DNA of 64,000 nucleotides from Pseudoruegeria sp. HB172150 (GTDB lineage Bacteria; Pseudomonadota; Alphaproteobacteria; Rhodobacterales; Rhodobacteraceae), in the NCBI RefSeq assembly GCF_013184805.1, contig NZ_JAATNG010000004.1:309478-373477 (forward strand), given 5' to 3'. Made by a program: the position numbers and the translations under genes. This document shows, piece after piece, positions 8,837 to 17,817 of the stretch; position 1 is the stretch's first letter; the number at the start of each line of letters is the position of its first letter. The notes under the pieces are model-generated. The model was not told the origin of the DNA. It did not search any database and was given only the letters and a program-made list of their open reading frames with translations.

Positions 8837-8857
8837 AAACGGAACGTTGCTCCGTTT
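8837..8857. promoter_or_regulatory. TetR-type operator 1 (imperfect palindrome)
   Basis: A 21-bp near-palindrome with perfect 7-bp outer arms (AAACGGA ... TCCGTTT) between the divergent SDR and TetR genes. It shares the CGGAAC half-site with operator 2, with centres 23 bp apart, so both probably bind the same dimeric repressor. Confidence 0.75.
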
Positions 8858-8861
8858 AAAT

Positions 8862-8878
8862 ACGGAACACTGTTCCGT
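8862..8878. promoter_or_regulatory. TetR-type operator 2 (perfect palindrome)
   Basis: ACGGAAC-ACT-GTTCCGT is a perfect 7-bp inverted repeat ending 18 bases before the GTG of the TetR gene. With operator 1 it is well placed to repress both divergent promoters. Confidence 0.78.
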
Positions 8879-8896
8879 TTTGCAAGAGGCGTATTC

Positions 8897-9496
8897 GTGA
8901 AGCCGGAAGATACAGGCGAAGACGGCGGCAAAGCGCGCGTGCTGCGCGCCGATGCGCAGCGCAGCACCGACGCGCTGCTGCAGGCAGCGAAGGAGGTTTT
9001 TGCCGAGTCAGGCGTGGACGCGCCCGTGCGCGAGATCGCAAAGCGGGCGGGCGTCGGCATCGGCACGGTGTACCGCAATTTCCCTAAACGGTCCGACCTG
9101 ATCGCCGGGGTGTTCAGGCGCGAGGTCGATGTCTTCGCCGAGGCCGGGCAGGCGCTGGCCGGCAGCGATGCGCCATTCGAGGCGCTCGCGCGCTGGTCCG
9201 GACTCTACGTCGATTTCCTTGCCACCAAGCGCGGGCTTGGCGCGGCGCTCTATTCCGGAGACCCGGCTTACGAGGCGCTGCCCGGCTATTTCCGCGCGCG
9301 GCTGGAACCGGTGGTGCGTGACCTTCTGGAAAACGCCGCTGCCGCCGGCGAGGTGCGCAAGGATGTCGATCCCTACGAACTGCTGCGCGCTATCGGCAGC
9401 CTGTCGGCGACTGCGGAAACCGGAGGGGCAGAGACCGCGCGGCGCATGGTCGGGCTGTTGCTGGACGGGCTGCGCTATGGGGTCGAAAGGGGCTGA
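8897..9496 (+). CDS. TetR/AcrR family transcriptional regulator
   Basis: 199-residue one-component repressor. The N-terminal helix-turn-helix domain reads ALLQAAKEVFAESGVDAPVR then IAKRAGVGIGTVYRNFPKRS. The C-terminal part is a typical helical ligand-binding domain. The start is a GTG at 8897. It is divergent from the SDR gene, and the two palindromes at 8837-8878 are likely its own operators, giving autoregulation and control of the SDR. The ligand is unknown. Confidence 0.93.
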   Translation: MKPEDTGEDGGKARVLRADAQRSTDALLQAAKEVFAESGVDAPVREIAKRAGVGIGTVYRNFPKRSDLIAGVFRREVDVFAEAGQALAGSDAPFEALARWSGLYVDFLATKRGLGAALYSGDPAYEALPGYFRARLEPVVRDLLENAAAAGEVRKDVDPYELLRAIGSLSATAETGGAETARRMVGLLLDGLRYGVERG

Positions 9497-9687
9497 CCGT
9501 GCCGCTCGAATCCACAGCCGAAATGCCGCCAGACGCCAATTGATGCACGCGCAGATTGCGTGCGGACTGCGCATTTGCCCAACTTTACCACACACCCGCG
9601 TGATGGGGGTGCAAAACCCCTTGCGCTCATTGCGTCGTAACCCCTGCCGGGATAGGCTTTCCGGAACCAGAAGAGAGGCGCATTTAC

Positions 9688-11397
9688 GTGGCAGACCGTG
9701 TTTCCGCAAAAGCTCTGGCCCTGGCCATCGCAGGTCTGGGTGTGACCCTTCCGGCCGCCGCGCCCGCACAGGGTGTGGCCGGGTCCTACCTGGCAGGCCG
9801 TCACGCTTCGATATACAGTGATTTCCGCGCAGCAGCCGATTACTACGGTCGCGCCGTCATGGCGGATCCGTCGAACCCCTCGATCCTGGAAAGCGCCGCG
9901 ATGTCCTACATGGCGCTGGGCGAGATCGACAAGGCCGCGAGCGTCGCGCGTCGTCTGTCGTTCCTTGAGGTCAAGAGCCAGATCGCCAACATGGCGCTGA
10001 TCGCCGACGAGTTGAAGAACGAGGAATTCGACAGGGTCCTGACCGAGATGGAAGGCGGGCTTTCCATCGGCGAGGCGATGGACCCGCTGATCGTCGCCTG
10101 GGCGCAGATCGGCGCGGGCCGCATGTCGGACGCGCTCGACACGTTCGACACTCTGGCGGACAAGGAAGGGGTGGAGCTGTTCGGGCTCTACCACAAGGCG
10201 CTGGCGCTGGCGACGGTCGGCGATTTCGAGGGCGCGGCAGAGATCCTTTCCGGCGACACGGCTGGGCCGCTGAACCTGACACGGCGCGGCATCGTCGCCT
10301 ATGCCGAAGTGCTGAGCCAGCTGGAGCGTAACCAGGAGGCCATCGACCTGATCGACAAGGCCTTCGGCGACGGTCTCGATCCCGAGCTGCAGGACATGCG
10401 CGACGACCTTGCCGCGGGCGAGGCGCTGCCGTTCACCGCGATCCGCAACGCCAAGGACGGCGCGGCCGAGGTCTTTCTTGTCGTCGCCGGCGCGCTGCAG
10501 GGCGAAACCGCCGATGGCTACACCCTGCTTTACAGCCGCGCCGCCGAATACCTGCGCCCCGGTTTCGTCGATGCGATCCTTTTGTCGGCGAACCTGCTGG
10601 AAAGTCTGGAACGCTACGAACTGGCGACCGAAGCCTACAGCCGCATCCCGCGCGATCACCCGGCCTTTGCCGCGGCAGAGCTGGGCCGTGCCGAGGCGCT
10701 GCACAAGTCCGGCAAGACCGAGGCCGCGATCGAGGTCATGGAGCAGCTGACGCGGCTGCAGCCCGAGAACCCGGCGATCTACGTGAATCTCGGCGACACC
10801 CTGCGCGGGCTGGAACGCTACGAGGAAGCCTCCAAAGCCTACGACTCCGCCGTCGCCCTGTTCGAAGAACCGGCCACGGGCCAGTGGCTGGTCTACTTCG
10901 CGCGCGGCATCACCCATGAACGCGAGGGCCGCTGGGAACAGGCGGAAAACGATTTCCGCAAGGCGCTGGAACTCAATCCCGGCCAGCCGCAGGTGCTCAA
11001 CTATCTCGGCTATTCCTTCGTCGAGATGGGCGAGAACCTCGACGAGGCGCTGGACATGATCGAGCAGGCCGTCGCCGCCTCGCCGAATTCCGGCTACATC
11101 ATCGACTCGCTGGGCTGGGTGCAGTTCCAGATGGGCCGCTACGACGATGCCGTGGTGAACCTGGAACGCGCGGCGGAACTGATGGCCGTCGACGCGGTGG
11201 TCAACGACCACCTCGGCGATGCCTACTGGGCCGTCGGCCGTCTGGTCGAGGCGCGGTTCCAGTGGAAACGCGCGCTGTCCTTCGAGCCGGAAGATGACGA
11301 GGCCGAACGTATCCGCCGCAAGCTGGAGGTCGGGCTGGACGCCGTCCTGCAGCAGGAAGGGCTGGAGCCGATCCGGATTTCCAACACGGATGGTTGA
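9688..11397 (+). CDS. Exported tetratricopeptide-repeat protein
   Basis: 569-residue protein made almost entirely of TPR helices after a signal peptide (AKALALAIAGLGVTLPAAAPAQ). Clear repeats include AIYVNLGDTLRGLERYEEAS, QAENDFRKALELNPGQ and YDDAVVNLERAAELM. It is probably a periplasmic or envelope scaffold for protein-protein contacts. It starts at GTG after an AGAGAGG site. Its last 8 bases overlap the start of ispE, so the two are translationally coupled. Confidence 0.88.
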   Translation: MADRVSAKALALAIAGLGVTLPAAAPAQGVAGSYLAGRHASIYSDFRAAADYYGRAVMADPSNPSILESAAMSYMALGEIDKAASVARRLSFLEVKSQIANMALIADELKNEEFDRVLTEMEGGLSIGEAMDPLIVAWAQIGAGRMSDALDTFDTLADKEGVELFGLYHKALALATVGDFEGAAEILSGDTAGPLNLTRRGIVAYAEVLSQLERNQEAIDLIDKAFGDGLDPELQDMRDDLAAGEALPFTAIRNAKDGAAEVFLVVAGALQGETADGYTLLYSRAAEYLRPGFVDAILLSANLLESLERYELATEAYSRIPRDHPAFAAAELGRAEALHKSGKTEAAIEVMEQLTRLQPENPAIYVNLGDTLRGLERYEEASKAYDSAVALFEEPATGQWLVYFARGITHEREGRWEQAENDFRKALELNPGQPQVLNYLGYSFVEMGENLDEALDMIEQAVAASPNSGYIIDSLGWVQFQMGRYDDAVVNLERAAELMAVDAVVNDHLGDAYWAVGRLVEARFQWKRALSFEPEDDEAERIRRKLEVGLDAVLQQEGLEPIRISNTDG

Positions 11398-12235
11398 GGT
11401 CTTCGCTCCGGCGAAGATCAACCTGACCCTCCACGTCACCGGCCAGCGGGCGGACGGCTATCACCTGCTCGATTCCCTCGTGGTCTTTGCCGATATCGGC
11501 GACACGATCCGCGCCGAACCCGCCGGCGGGCTCAGCCTGTCCATCGACGGGCCGCAGGCGGCGGGGCTGTCGGCGGGAGCGGACAACCTTGTCCTGCGTG
11601 CCGCGCGGCTGCTGGACCCCGAAGGCACCGCCGCGCTGACACTGACAAAGCGATTGCCGGTGGCCTCCGGCATCGGCGGCGGGTCCACCGATGCGGCGGC
11701 CACGCTAAGGGCGCTGTCACAGCTGTGGGACAGGGCACTGCCCGACACCGGCACCACCGCCGCGCTGGGCGCCGACATTCCCGTCTGCCTCGCCGCGCAC
11801 CCGGTCCGGATGCGCGGTACCGGAGAGCTGCTGACGCCCTGCCCGGCGCTGCCCGCGCTCGACGTCTTGCTGGTCAATCCCCGGGTCGAGGTCTCCACGC
11901 CGGCGGTCTTCCGGGGACTCGCCAGCAAGACCAACCCGCCGATGCCCGAAAATCTGCCGCACTGGCCCGACGCCGCCGCGTTCACCGGATGGCTGCGCGG
12001 GATGCGGAACGACCTGCTGCCTTCGGCCAGGGCGGTGTGCCCGGAGATCGACGAAGCATTGTCGCTGATCGCTGATACCGGTAGCGCCTTCGCGGGCATG
12101 TCCGGATCGGGTGCCACCTGTTTCGGTCTTTACCCGCCGGACGGGCGCAGTGCCGCCTCCGCAGCGGCAAAAATGACAAAGCGGCGCCCCGGCTGGTGGA
12201 TCGCCGCCGGCAGCCTTCTGACAGACAAGTCCTAG
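11390..12235 (+). CDS. ispE: 4-(cytidine 5'-diphospho)-2-C-methyl-D-erythritol kinase
   Basis: GHMP-family kinase of the MEP isoprenoid pathway; it phosphorylates CDP-methylerythritol with ATP in the cytoplasm. The 281 residues include the N-terminal PAKINLTLHV motif, the ATP-binding GIGGGSTDAAATL and the C-terminal GMSGSGATCFGLY. The ATG lies inside the end of the TPR gene. It converges on the polyprenyl diphosphate synthase gene with a 4-base overlap at the stops, so two isoprenoid genes sit side by side. Confidence 0.96.
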   Translation: MVEVFAPAKINLTLHVTGQRADGYHLLDSLVVFADIGDTIRAEPAGGLSLSIDGPQAAGLSAGADNLVLRAARLLDPEGTAALTLTKRLPVASGIGGGSTDAAATLRALSQLWDRALPDTGTTAALGADIPVCLAAHPVRMRGTGELLTPCPALPALDVLLVNPRVEVSTPAVFRGLASKTNPPMPENLPHWPDAAAFTGWLRGMRNDLLPSARAVCPEIDEALSLIADTGSAFAGMSGSGATCFGLYPPDGRSAASAAAKMTKRRPGWWIAAGSLLTDKS

Positions 12236-13227
12236 CTGATCCGCTCCACCACGAAATCGGCGAGGTCGTGCAGCATGTCGCGGATCGCGCTTTGCGGCAG
12301 CTCCATCACTGCCGATTTCGCCTTCGCCGCCCAGTCGAGCGCCTCGGCGCGGGTCGCTTCCATCGTCCCGTGCTTGGCGAGCAGAGACAGCGCGCGGTCG
12401 AGGTCGCCGTCGCGCTGGTCGCCCTTCTCGATCACCCGCCGCCAGAAGGCGCGCTCTTCGTCATCCGCCAGGGCGACCGCCTTGATCACCGGCATCGTCA
12501 GCTTGCGCTCACGGAAATCGTCGCCGACATTCTTGCCCGTCGCCGCGCTGTTGCCGCCGTAATCCAGCAGGTCGTCGACGATCTGGAACGCGATGCCCAG
12601 AGCGTCGCCATAGGTATAAAGCGCGCGAATCTGCGCCTCCGGCGCGCCGGCGATCACGCCGCCGACCTCGGTCGCGGCAGAGAACAGCGCTGCCGTCTTG
12701 CCCCGGATCACTTGCAGGTACACGGCCTCGTCGGTCGACAGGTCCTGCGCCGCCGTCATCTGCAGCACCTCGCCCTCGGCGATCACTGCAGCGGCGTTCG
12801 ACAGGATATCCAGCACGCGTAGGTTCCCGGTCTCGACCATCAGCTGGAACGACCGTGCGAAAAGATAATCGCCGACCAGCACGCTGGACTTGTTGTCCCA
12901 CAGCAGGTTCGCCGTCGGCCGTCCGCGCCGCTGGCTGCTTTCGTCGACCACGTCGTCATGCAGCAGCGTGGCAGTGTGGATGAATTCAACGGTGGCGGCG
13001 AGGTTCAGGTGAAAGCGGCCGTCATAACCGCACATACGCGCGGCGGCGAGGGTCAGCATCGGGCGCAGCCGCTTGCCACCGGCCTCGACCAGATGCGCGG
13101 TAACTTCCGGAATCCGCGGCGCATGTTCCGATGCCATGCGTTCGCGGATCAGGCCGTTTACTTCGGCCAGATCGCCTGCCAGCGCTTCGGCCAGCCGTTC
13201 GTGCGGTTTCACAATTGCGTCCGTCAT
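12232..13227 (-). CDS. Long-chain (all-trans) polyprenyl diphosphate synthase
   Basis: Condenses isopentenyl diphosphate onto an allylic primer to build the side chain of ubiquinone (usually decaprenyl in this lineage, which the sequence alone does not prove). It has 331 residues with both Asp-rich motifs: LLHDDVVDESSQRRGRPTAN (first) and FQIVDDLLDY (second). Divergent from the DUF2007 gene and convergent with ispE. Confidence 0.93.
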   Translation of the reverse strand: MTDAIVKPHERLAEALAGDLAEVNGLIRERMASEHAPRIPEVTAHLVEAGGKRLRPMLTLAAARMCGYDGRFHLNLAATVEFIHTATLLHDDVVDESSQRRGRPTANLLWDNKSSVLVGDYLFARSFQLMVETGNLRVLDILSNAAAVIAEGEVLQMTAAQDLSTDEAVYLQVIRGKTAALFSAATEVGGVIAGAPEAQIRALYTYGDALGIAFQIVDDLLDYGGNSAATGKNVGDDFRERKLTMPVIKAVALADDEERAFWRRVIEKGDQRDGDLDRALSLLAKHGTMEATRAEALDWAAKAKSAVMELPQSAIRDMLHDLADFVVERIS

Positions 13228-13285
13228 CCCTGCCGCAACCCATCCCTACTCGACATCGCGCCATACATATCTTTTCATTCCGGGG

Positions 13286-13504
13286 ATGAAAGAACTTTTG
13301 CGCAGCACCGACCCGACCGTTATCGCCTATGCCACCGCCCTGCTTGAGGGCGAGGGGATTGAACCGTTCCAAATGGACGTTCACATGAGCGTGTTGGAAG
13401 GGTCAATCGGTGTTTTGCCCCGGCGCCTGATGGTTCGGGATCAGGATCTGACCGATGCGCGCCGGGTGATGCGTGACAATGATATCCCGCATGACGACCG
13501 ATGA
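13286..13504 (+). CDS. DUF2007 domain-containing protein
   Basis: 72-residue protein of the DUF2007 (putative signal-transducing) family. MKELLRSTDPTVIAYATALL is followed by EGIEPFQMDVHMSV and ends VMRDNDIPHDDR. The function is unknown. It starts at ATG 13286 after GGGG and overlaps the start of the methyltransferase gene by 14 bases, so the two are co-translated. Confidence 0.82.
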   Translation: MKELLRSTDPTVIAYATALLEGEGIEPFQMDVHMSVLEGSIGVLPRRLMVRDQDLTDARRVMRDNDIPHDDR

Positions 13505-14261
13505 AGCGGCGCTGACGCGCGACCGGTTCCTGGGCGGCCGACTGTCTGTCTGGCAGCCGAAGCGCGGGCAGGGGTATCGCGCGGGCGTCGATCCGGTGCT
13601 GCTGGCGGCGGCGGTTACCGCATCTCCCGGCGACTCGGTGCTGGAACTTGGATGCGGTGCGGGGGTCGCCGCGCTGTGCCTTCAGGCCCGGGTCGGCGGG
13701 TTGGCGCTGACCGGGCTGGAGCTGCAGCCGGACTACGCGGAACTTGCCCGCCGCAACGCGGACGAAGCCGGGCTGCCGCTGCGGGTCGTGACCGGCGACC
13801 TGTCGCGGATGCCGCCGGAACTGCGTGCCGAAACCTTCGACCACGTGCTTGCGAACCCGCCCTATTTCCGGCGCGAGCGCGGAACCGCCTCGGCGGGCGG
13901 GCGCGAGACTGCGCTGGGAGAGTCGACGCCGCTGTCCGCGTGGATCGACGCAGCGGCGCGGCGGCTGAAACCCAGGGGAACGTTAACGGTGATCCAGAAG
14001 GCGGAAAGGCTGCCCGACCTGCTGGCGGCTTGCGATGACAGGCTTGGCGACCTTCGGTTGCTGCCACTCGCGCCACGCGCGAATCGCGAATCGGAGTTAA
14101 TCCTCCTGCGTGCGCGAAAGGGCGCCCGCGGAGCGTTCCGGCTGCTGCCTCCCGTGATTCTGCACAAAGGCAACATTCACGAGAAGGATGGCGACAGTTA
14201 CCGCGATGAAATTGGCGCCGTTTTGCGAGACAGTGCCGCGCTGCCGGTGGATTGGCGCTGA
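13491..14261 (+). CDS. tRNA1(Val) adenine-N6-methyltransferase-like protein (TrmN6/YfiC family)
   Basis: SAM-dependent methyltransferase of 256 residues with the Rossmann motif LELGCGAGVAALCLQ and the amino-methylating motif NPPYF. This matches the TrmN6 family that modifies A37 of tRNA-Val in enterobacteria; the exact target here is inferred. The start is taken at the ATG at 13491 (MTTDEAAL); an earlier in-frame start at 13473 would extend further into the DUF2007 gene. Confidence 0.85.
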   Translation: MTTDEAALTRDRFLGGRLSVWQPKRGQGYRAGVDPVLLAAAVTASPGDSVLELGCGAGVAALCLQARVGGLALTGLELQPDYAELARRNADEAGLPLRVVTGDLSRMPPELRAETFDHVLANPPYFRRERGTASAGGRETALGESTPLSAWIDAAARRLKPRGTLTVIQKAERLPDLLAACDDRLGDLRLLPLAPRANRESELILLRARKGARGAFRLLPPVILHKGNIHEKDGDSYRDEIGAVLRDSAALPVDWR

Positions 14262-14365
14262 CGAATCCGGCGATTAACGACCCGTTGACGCAATCACGTG
14301 ACAGCTACGTGACAAGAATCGCGTTCTGTGCTGCAATCGGAATACCAGAACAAAGGAGGACGGCG

Positions 14366-14536
14366 ATGAGCTTGAGTTCGCATCTCGAGGAACTCCGGAA
14401 GAAGCACGAAACATTGTCCGATCAGGTTGAGGATGCACTGCAGCATCCGAGCATGGACGCTCTTTCAATCACCGAACTCAAAAAGCAAAAGCTCCGCTTA
14501 AAAGAAGAGATCCAACGCCTTAGCGCTACGGCCTAG
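14366..14536 (+). CDS. DUF465 (YdcH-like) small coiled-coil protein
   Basis: 56-residue protein of the DUF465/YdcH type: a helical hairpin with SHLEELRKKHETLSDQVEDA and the conserved LKKQKLRLKEEI. It starts behind an ideal AAGGAGGA ribosome binding site, which suggests high expression. The function is unknown. A GC stem-loop follows the stop. Confidence 0.85.
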   Translation: MSLSSHLEELRKKHETLSDQVEDALQHPSMDALSITELKKQKLRLKEEIQRLSATA

Positions 14537-14549
14537 GGCGCCAGAGCCC

Positions 14550-14574
14550 CGGCCGATCCTGCCGGGATCGGCCG
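14550..14574. terminator. Stem-loop after the DUF465 gene
   Basis: CGGCCGATCC-tgccg-GGATCGGCCG is a perfect 10-bp stem 14 bases after the DUF465 stop and before the convergent LysR gene's stop. Only a short T-run (acatttt) follows, so it may act on both strands or through RNA stability. Confidence 0.6.
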
Positions 14575-14602
14575 TGAAACCACATTTTCGTAGCCACCTG
14601 CG

Positions 14603-15547
14603 TCACGGGGAAGGCCCGGCGGCAGCCACGAACTTTCGTCCGCGGCCAAGGGCCTCGTCTGTCTGCGCCTCGGTGCGAAGCCAGTCGATGAACGCCTTCA
14701 CGCGTGGCAGGGTCTCCGTCCCTTTCGGGCAGAGTACCCGAACCTGCGCCTCAGTCGTCAGGGCGACGGGGAAGGGGGCCACAAGCCGCCCGTCCTGCAG
14801 CGCGTCCGACGTCAGCGCAACGCGCCCCATCAGCACGCCAGCGCCGCTGAGTGCCGCGTCGATGGCGTGGTCACCCTGGTTGAAATGCGATCCGCCCAGC
14901 GGCCCGGCCTCGAACCCGTTCGCCCGGAACCATTCGGGCCAGTCGCAGCGCGGATTGAAATGCGCGATGGAGTCGTCGTGCAGCAGCGGCGCGGCAAGCA
15001 GGGACTCCGGCGTCTTGTAAGCCTCAGCCAGCGCCGGCGTCATCATCGGCGTGAACCAGTCTTCCAGTATCGGCATCGAGAACAGCCCCTCGTCGGGGCC
15101 GTATCCGTGGCGTATGGCCACGTCGACGCCGTCGCGCTCGAAATCCAGCACGCGGGCGGTGGCCGCAAACCGCAGCTCGATGTCCGGATGTGCACGCGCA
15201 AAGCCGAACATGCGCGGCGCCAGCCATTTCGCCGTAAACGCCGGCCCCGCCGTGACCGTCAGCGTCTGCGTGTCCAGAACCCGCCGCGCCGCCGCCCACG
15301 CCCCCTGCAGCGCCGCGAACCCGTCCTGCACGCCGGGATAAAGCGCCTTCCCCGCCTCCGTCAGCTCCACCGCGCGGTTCAGCCGGTGAAACACCGGCGC
15401 GCCCAGATGATCCTCCAGCGACTTGATCTGGAACGACATCGCCGCCGGCGTGACATGCAACTCCTCCGCCGCCTTGGAAAACGACATGTGCCGCGCCGCC
15501 GCTTCGAAGGCGCGCAGACTGGTCAGCGGAGGCAGGCGATCCGGCAT
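14603..15547 (-). CDS. LysR-family regulator, GcvA-like
   Basis: 314-residue LysR-type regulator. The N-terminal winged helix contains LTSLRAFEAAARHMSFSKAA and TPAAMSFQIKSLEDHLGAPV, the pattern typical of GcvA-like members. The C-terminal periplasmic-binding-fold domain senses an unknown ligand. It is divergent from a 38-codon gene at 15655, the usual arrangement for a LysR regulator and its target. Confidence 0.92.
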   Translation of the reverse strand: MPDRLPPLTSLRAFEAAARHMSFSKAAEELHVTPAAMSFQIKSLEDHLGAPVFHRLNRAVELTEAGKALYPGVQDGFAALQGAWAAARRVLDTQTLTVTAGPAFTAKWLAPRMFGFARAHPDIELRFAATARVLDFERDGVDVAIRHGYGPDEGLFSMPILEDWFTPMMTPALAEAYKTPESLLAAPLLHDDSIAHFNPRCDWPEWFRANGFEAGPLGGSHFNQGDHAIDAALSGAGVLMGRVALTSDALQDGRLVAPFPVALTTEAQVRVLCPKGTETLPRVKAFIDWLRTEAQTDEALGRGRKFVAAAGPSP

Positions 15548-15654
15548 TTCAGTAAAGTATACCTAAACCGAAACGCTGAAAACTCTCGTTTGTGCCTTTC
15601 TGGCAAAAAGCCCACATTCCACCCAGACAGAAATTCTTAAATGGAGAGCCTGTC

Positions 15655-15771
15655 ATGATCGAACCGAACAGCAGCCTCCGCGCCCGCAAAGCCTATCGCG
15701 CCGCACATGTCGAGCGCAGCCGGGCGTGGTCGCAGATCGTCCGCCGCATCTTCAACCGCGACACGGACTGA
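15655..15771 (+). CDS. Small basic protein (38 residues), divergent from the LysR gene
   Basis: ATG at 15655 after a GGAG site, TGA at 15769. The product is rich in Arg (MIEPNSSLRARKAYRAAHVE, then RSRAWSQIVRRIFNRDTD). It recalls the short Arg-rich DUF1127-type proteins of alphaproteobacteria, but the match is too weak to assign. Support comes from the ribosome binding site, its divergent position to a regulator and the strong stem-loop after its stop. Confidence 0.55.
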   Translation: MIEPNSSLRARKAYRAAHVERSRAWSQIVRRIFNRDTD

Positions 15772-15783
15772 ACCGGAAACGCC

Positions 15784-15809
15784 AAGGGCCGGCCCGAAAG
15801 CCGGCCCTT
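15784..15809. terminator. Bidirectional-type stem-loop between the 38-residue gene and phaB
   Basis: AAGGGCCGGC-ccgaaa-GCCGGCCCTT: perfect 10-bp stem between two convergent stops, flanked by A/T on both strands. A good candidate terminator for both genes. Confidence 0.7.
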
Positions 15810-15825
15810 ACCGCATCAGAACACC

Positions 15826-16551
15826 TTACGAGAAGAACTGCGCCCCGTTCGGCGACAGCGTCGAGCCCGAGAAGAACCCGGCATCGTCCGATGCAAGGAA
15901 CACCACCGTCCTCGCGATTTCCTCCGGTTCGCCAAGACGCCCCACCGGAATCTGCGGGATGATCCGCTCGTTCAGCACCTTCTCGTCGATCGCCTTCACC
16001 ATCTCGGTCGCGATATAGCCCGGGCAGATCGCGTTCACGGTGATCCCCGCGCGCGCGCCTTCCTGCGCCAGCGCCCGCGTGAACCCGATATCCCCCGCCT
16101 TCGCCGCGGAATAGTTCGCCTGGCCCGCCTGGCCCTTCTGTCCGTTCACCGACGAGATGTTGATCACCCGCCCGAACTTGCGGTCGCGCATGCCGCCCCA
16201 GACATTGTGGGTCATGTTGAACATGCCGGTCAGGTTTGTGTCGATCACCTCCCGCCACTGTTCCGGCGTCATCCGGTGGAACATCGCGTCACGGGTGATC
16301 CCGGCATTGTTCACAAGCACTTCGACCGGGCCAAGCTCCTCCTCGACCTCGGCGATGCCGGCCTTGCAGGCCTCGTAATCGCTCACGTCCCACTTGTAGG
16401 TCTTGATGCCGGTTGCCTTGGTAAAGGCGGCTGCCTTCTCGTCATTGCCGGCGTAGGTGGCGGCGACCTCGTAACCATCGTCCTTCAATGCTTTCGAGAT
16501 AGCTTCTCCGATGCCCCGGCTGCCACCGGTGACCAATGCGACGCGTCCCAT
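15826..16551 (-). CDS. phaB: Acetoacetyl-CoA reductase
   Basis: NADPH-dependent reductase of polyhydroxybutyrate synthesis: acetoacetyl-CoA to (R)-3-hydroxybutyryl-CoA. SDR of 241 residues with GGSRGIGEA, NNAGITRDAMFHRM and the Ser/Tyr/Lys site (ISSVNGQKGQAG, NYSAAKAG). The C-terminal FFSGSTLSPNGAQF fits PhaB. It starts behind GGGAGGAAAT. It lies downstream of phaA on the same strand, with a long hairpin in the 90-base gap. The PHB synthase gene is not in the window. Confidence 0.95.
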   Translation of the reverse strand: MGRVALVTGGSRGIGEAISKALKDDGYEVAATYAGNDEKAAAFTKATGIKTYKWDVSDYEACKAGIAEVEEELGPVEVLVNNAGITRDAMFHRMTPEQWREVIDTNLTGMFNMTHNVWGGMRDRKFGRVINISSVNGQKGQAGQANYSAAKAGDIGFTRALAQEGARAGITVNAICPGYIATEMVKAIDEKVLNERIIPQIPVGRLGEPEEIARTVVFLASDDAGFFSGSTLSPNGAQFFS

Positions 16552-16605
16552 AATTTCCTCCCGTTATTCTGAATGGGTGCAGGGAACATGATTAAGAATT
16601 GAAGT

Positions 16606-16634
16606 GCCTATGCGCAATAAAATTGCGCATAGGC
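16606..16634 (-). terminator. 13-bp perfect stem-loop between phaA and phaB
   Basis: GCCTATGCGCAAT-aaa-ATTGCGCATAGGC is a perfect inverted repeat with a 3-base loop starting 8 bases after the phaA stop. It has no U-tract, so it may be an intercistronic attenuator or processing/stability element rather than a full terminator. Confidence 0.6.
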
Positions 16635-16641
16635 CTTCGGA

Positions 16642-17817
16642 TCAGGGGCGCTCCACGCACATGGCAACGCCCATGCCGCCGCCGATGCACAGCGTGGCAA
16701 GGCCCTTCTTGGCGTCGCGCCGCTTCATCTCGAACAGCAGCGTGTTCAGCACCCGGCAGCCCGACGCGCCGATCGGATGGCCGATGGCAATGGCGCCGCC
16801 GTTCACGTTCACGATCGACGGGTCCCAGCCCATGTCCTTGTTCACCGCGCAGGCCTGCGCGGCAAAGGCTTCGTTGGCTTCCACCAGGTCGAGGTCGTCG
16901 ACCTTCCAGCCGGCCTTTTCCAGCGCCTTGCGCGACGCATGGATCGGACCCACGCCCATGATCGACGGGTCCAGCCCGGCGGTGGCGTAGGAAACGATGC
17001 GCGCCAGCGGGTCGATGCCGCGCTTTTCGGCCTCGTCGGCGGACATAAGCAGCACGACCGCCGCACCGTCATTGATGCCGGAGGCGTTCGCCGCGGTGAC
17101 AGAGCCGTCCTTGGCAAAGGCGGGGCGCAGTTTCTGCATGCCTTCGATGGTGGCGCCGTGGCGGATGTATTCGTCCTTGTCGACGACGATATCGCCCTTG
17201 CGGGTCTTGATCGTGTAGGCGATCACCTCGTCGTCGAATTTACCGGCCTTCTGCGCGGCTTCGGCCTTGTTCTGGCTGGCCAGCGCGAATTCGTCCTGCT
17301 GGTCGCGCGAAATCTGCCATTTCTCTGCGACGTTCTCGGCGGTCTGCCCCATGTGATAGCCGTTGAAGGCATCCCACAGACCGTCCTTGATCATCGTGTC
17401 GATGAACGAAAGGTCGCCCATCTTCTGGCCCTGACGGATGTTCTGCGCATGGGGTGACATCGACATGTTTTCCTGACCGCCCGCGGCGACGATGCCCGCA
17501 TCGCCAAGCTGGATGTGCTGGGCGCCAAGTGCCACGGCGCGCAGGCCGGACCCGCAGACCTGATTGATGCCCCAGGCGGCCGATTCGATGGGAAGGCCGG
17601 CGTTGACATGCGCCTGGCGGGCCGGGTTCTGGCCCTGTGCGGCGGTCAGCACCTGGCCCAGGATGGTCTCGGAAACCTCGGATTTGTCGATCCCGGCACG
17701 TTCCACGACGGCTTCCAGCACGGCCGCGCCAAGGTCATGGGCGGGGGTGTTGGCAAAGGAACCGTTAAAACTGCCGACGGCGGTGCGTGCGGCAGAAGCA
17801 ATTACAACATTGGTCAT
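16642..17817 (-). CDS. phaA: Acetyl-CoA C-acetyltransferase (beta-ketothiolase)
   Basis: Condenses two acetyl-CoA to acetoacetyl-CoA, the first step of PHB synthesis, and works in reverse in degradation. The product has 391 residues from the ATG at 17817 behind GAGAGGACT. The acylated Cys sits in [10 protein letters not shown], the catalytic His in [14 protein letters not shown] and the second Cys in [11 protein letters not shown]. First gene of the phaA-phaB pair. Confidence 0.96.
   Translation of the reverse strand: MTNVVIASAARTAVGSFNGSFANTPAHDLGAAVLEAVVERAGIDKSEVSETILGQVLTAAQGQNPARQAHVNAGLPIESAAWGINQVCGSGLRAVALGAQHIQLGDAGIVAAGGQENMSMSPHAQNIRQGQKMGDLSFIDTMIKDGLWDAFNGYHMGQTAENVAEKWQISRDQQDEFALASQNKAEAAQKAGKFDDEVIAYTIKTRKGDIVVDKDEYIRHGATIEGMQKLRPAFAKDGSVTAANASGINDGAAVVLLMSADEAEKRGIDPLARIVSYATAGLDPSIMGVGPIHASRKALEKAGWKVDDLDLVEANEAFAAQACAVNKDMGWDPSIVNVNGGAIAIGHPIGASGCRVLNTLLFEMKRRDAKKGLATLCIGGGMGVAMCVERP

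Noticed and set aside
9475..11439. Open frame of 654 codons antisense to the TPR gene
   Set aside because: It is a composition shadow of the TPR gene: third-position GC bias opens the opposite strand. The product is low-complexity and matches no family.
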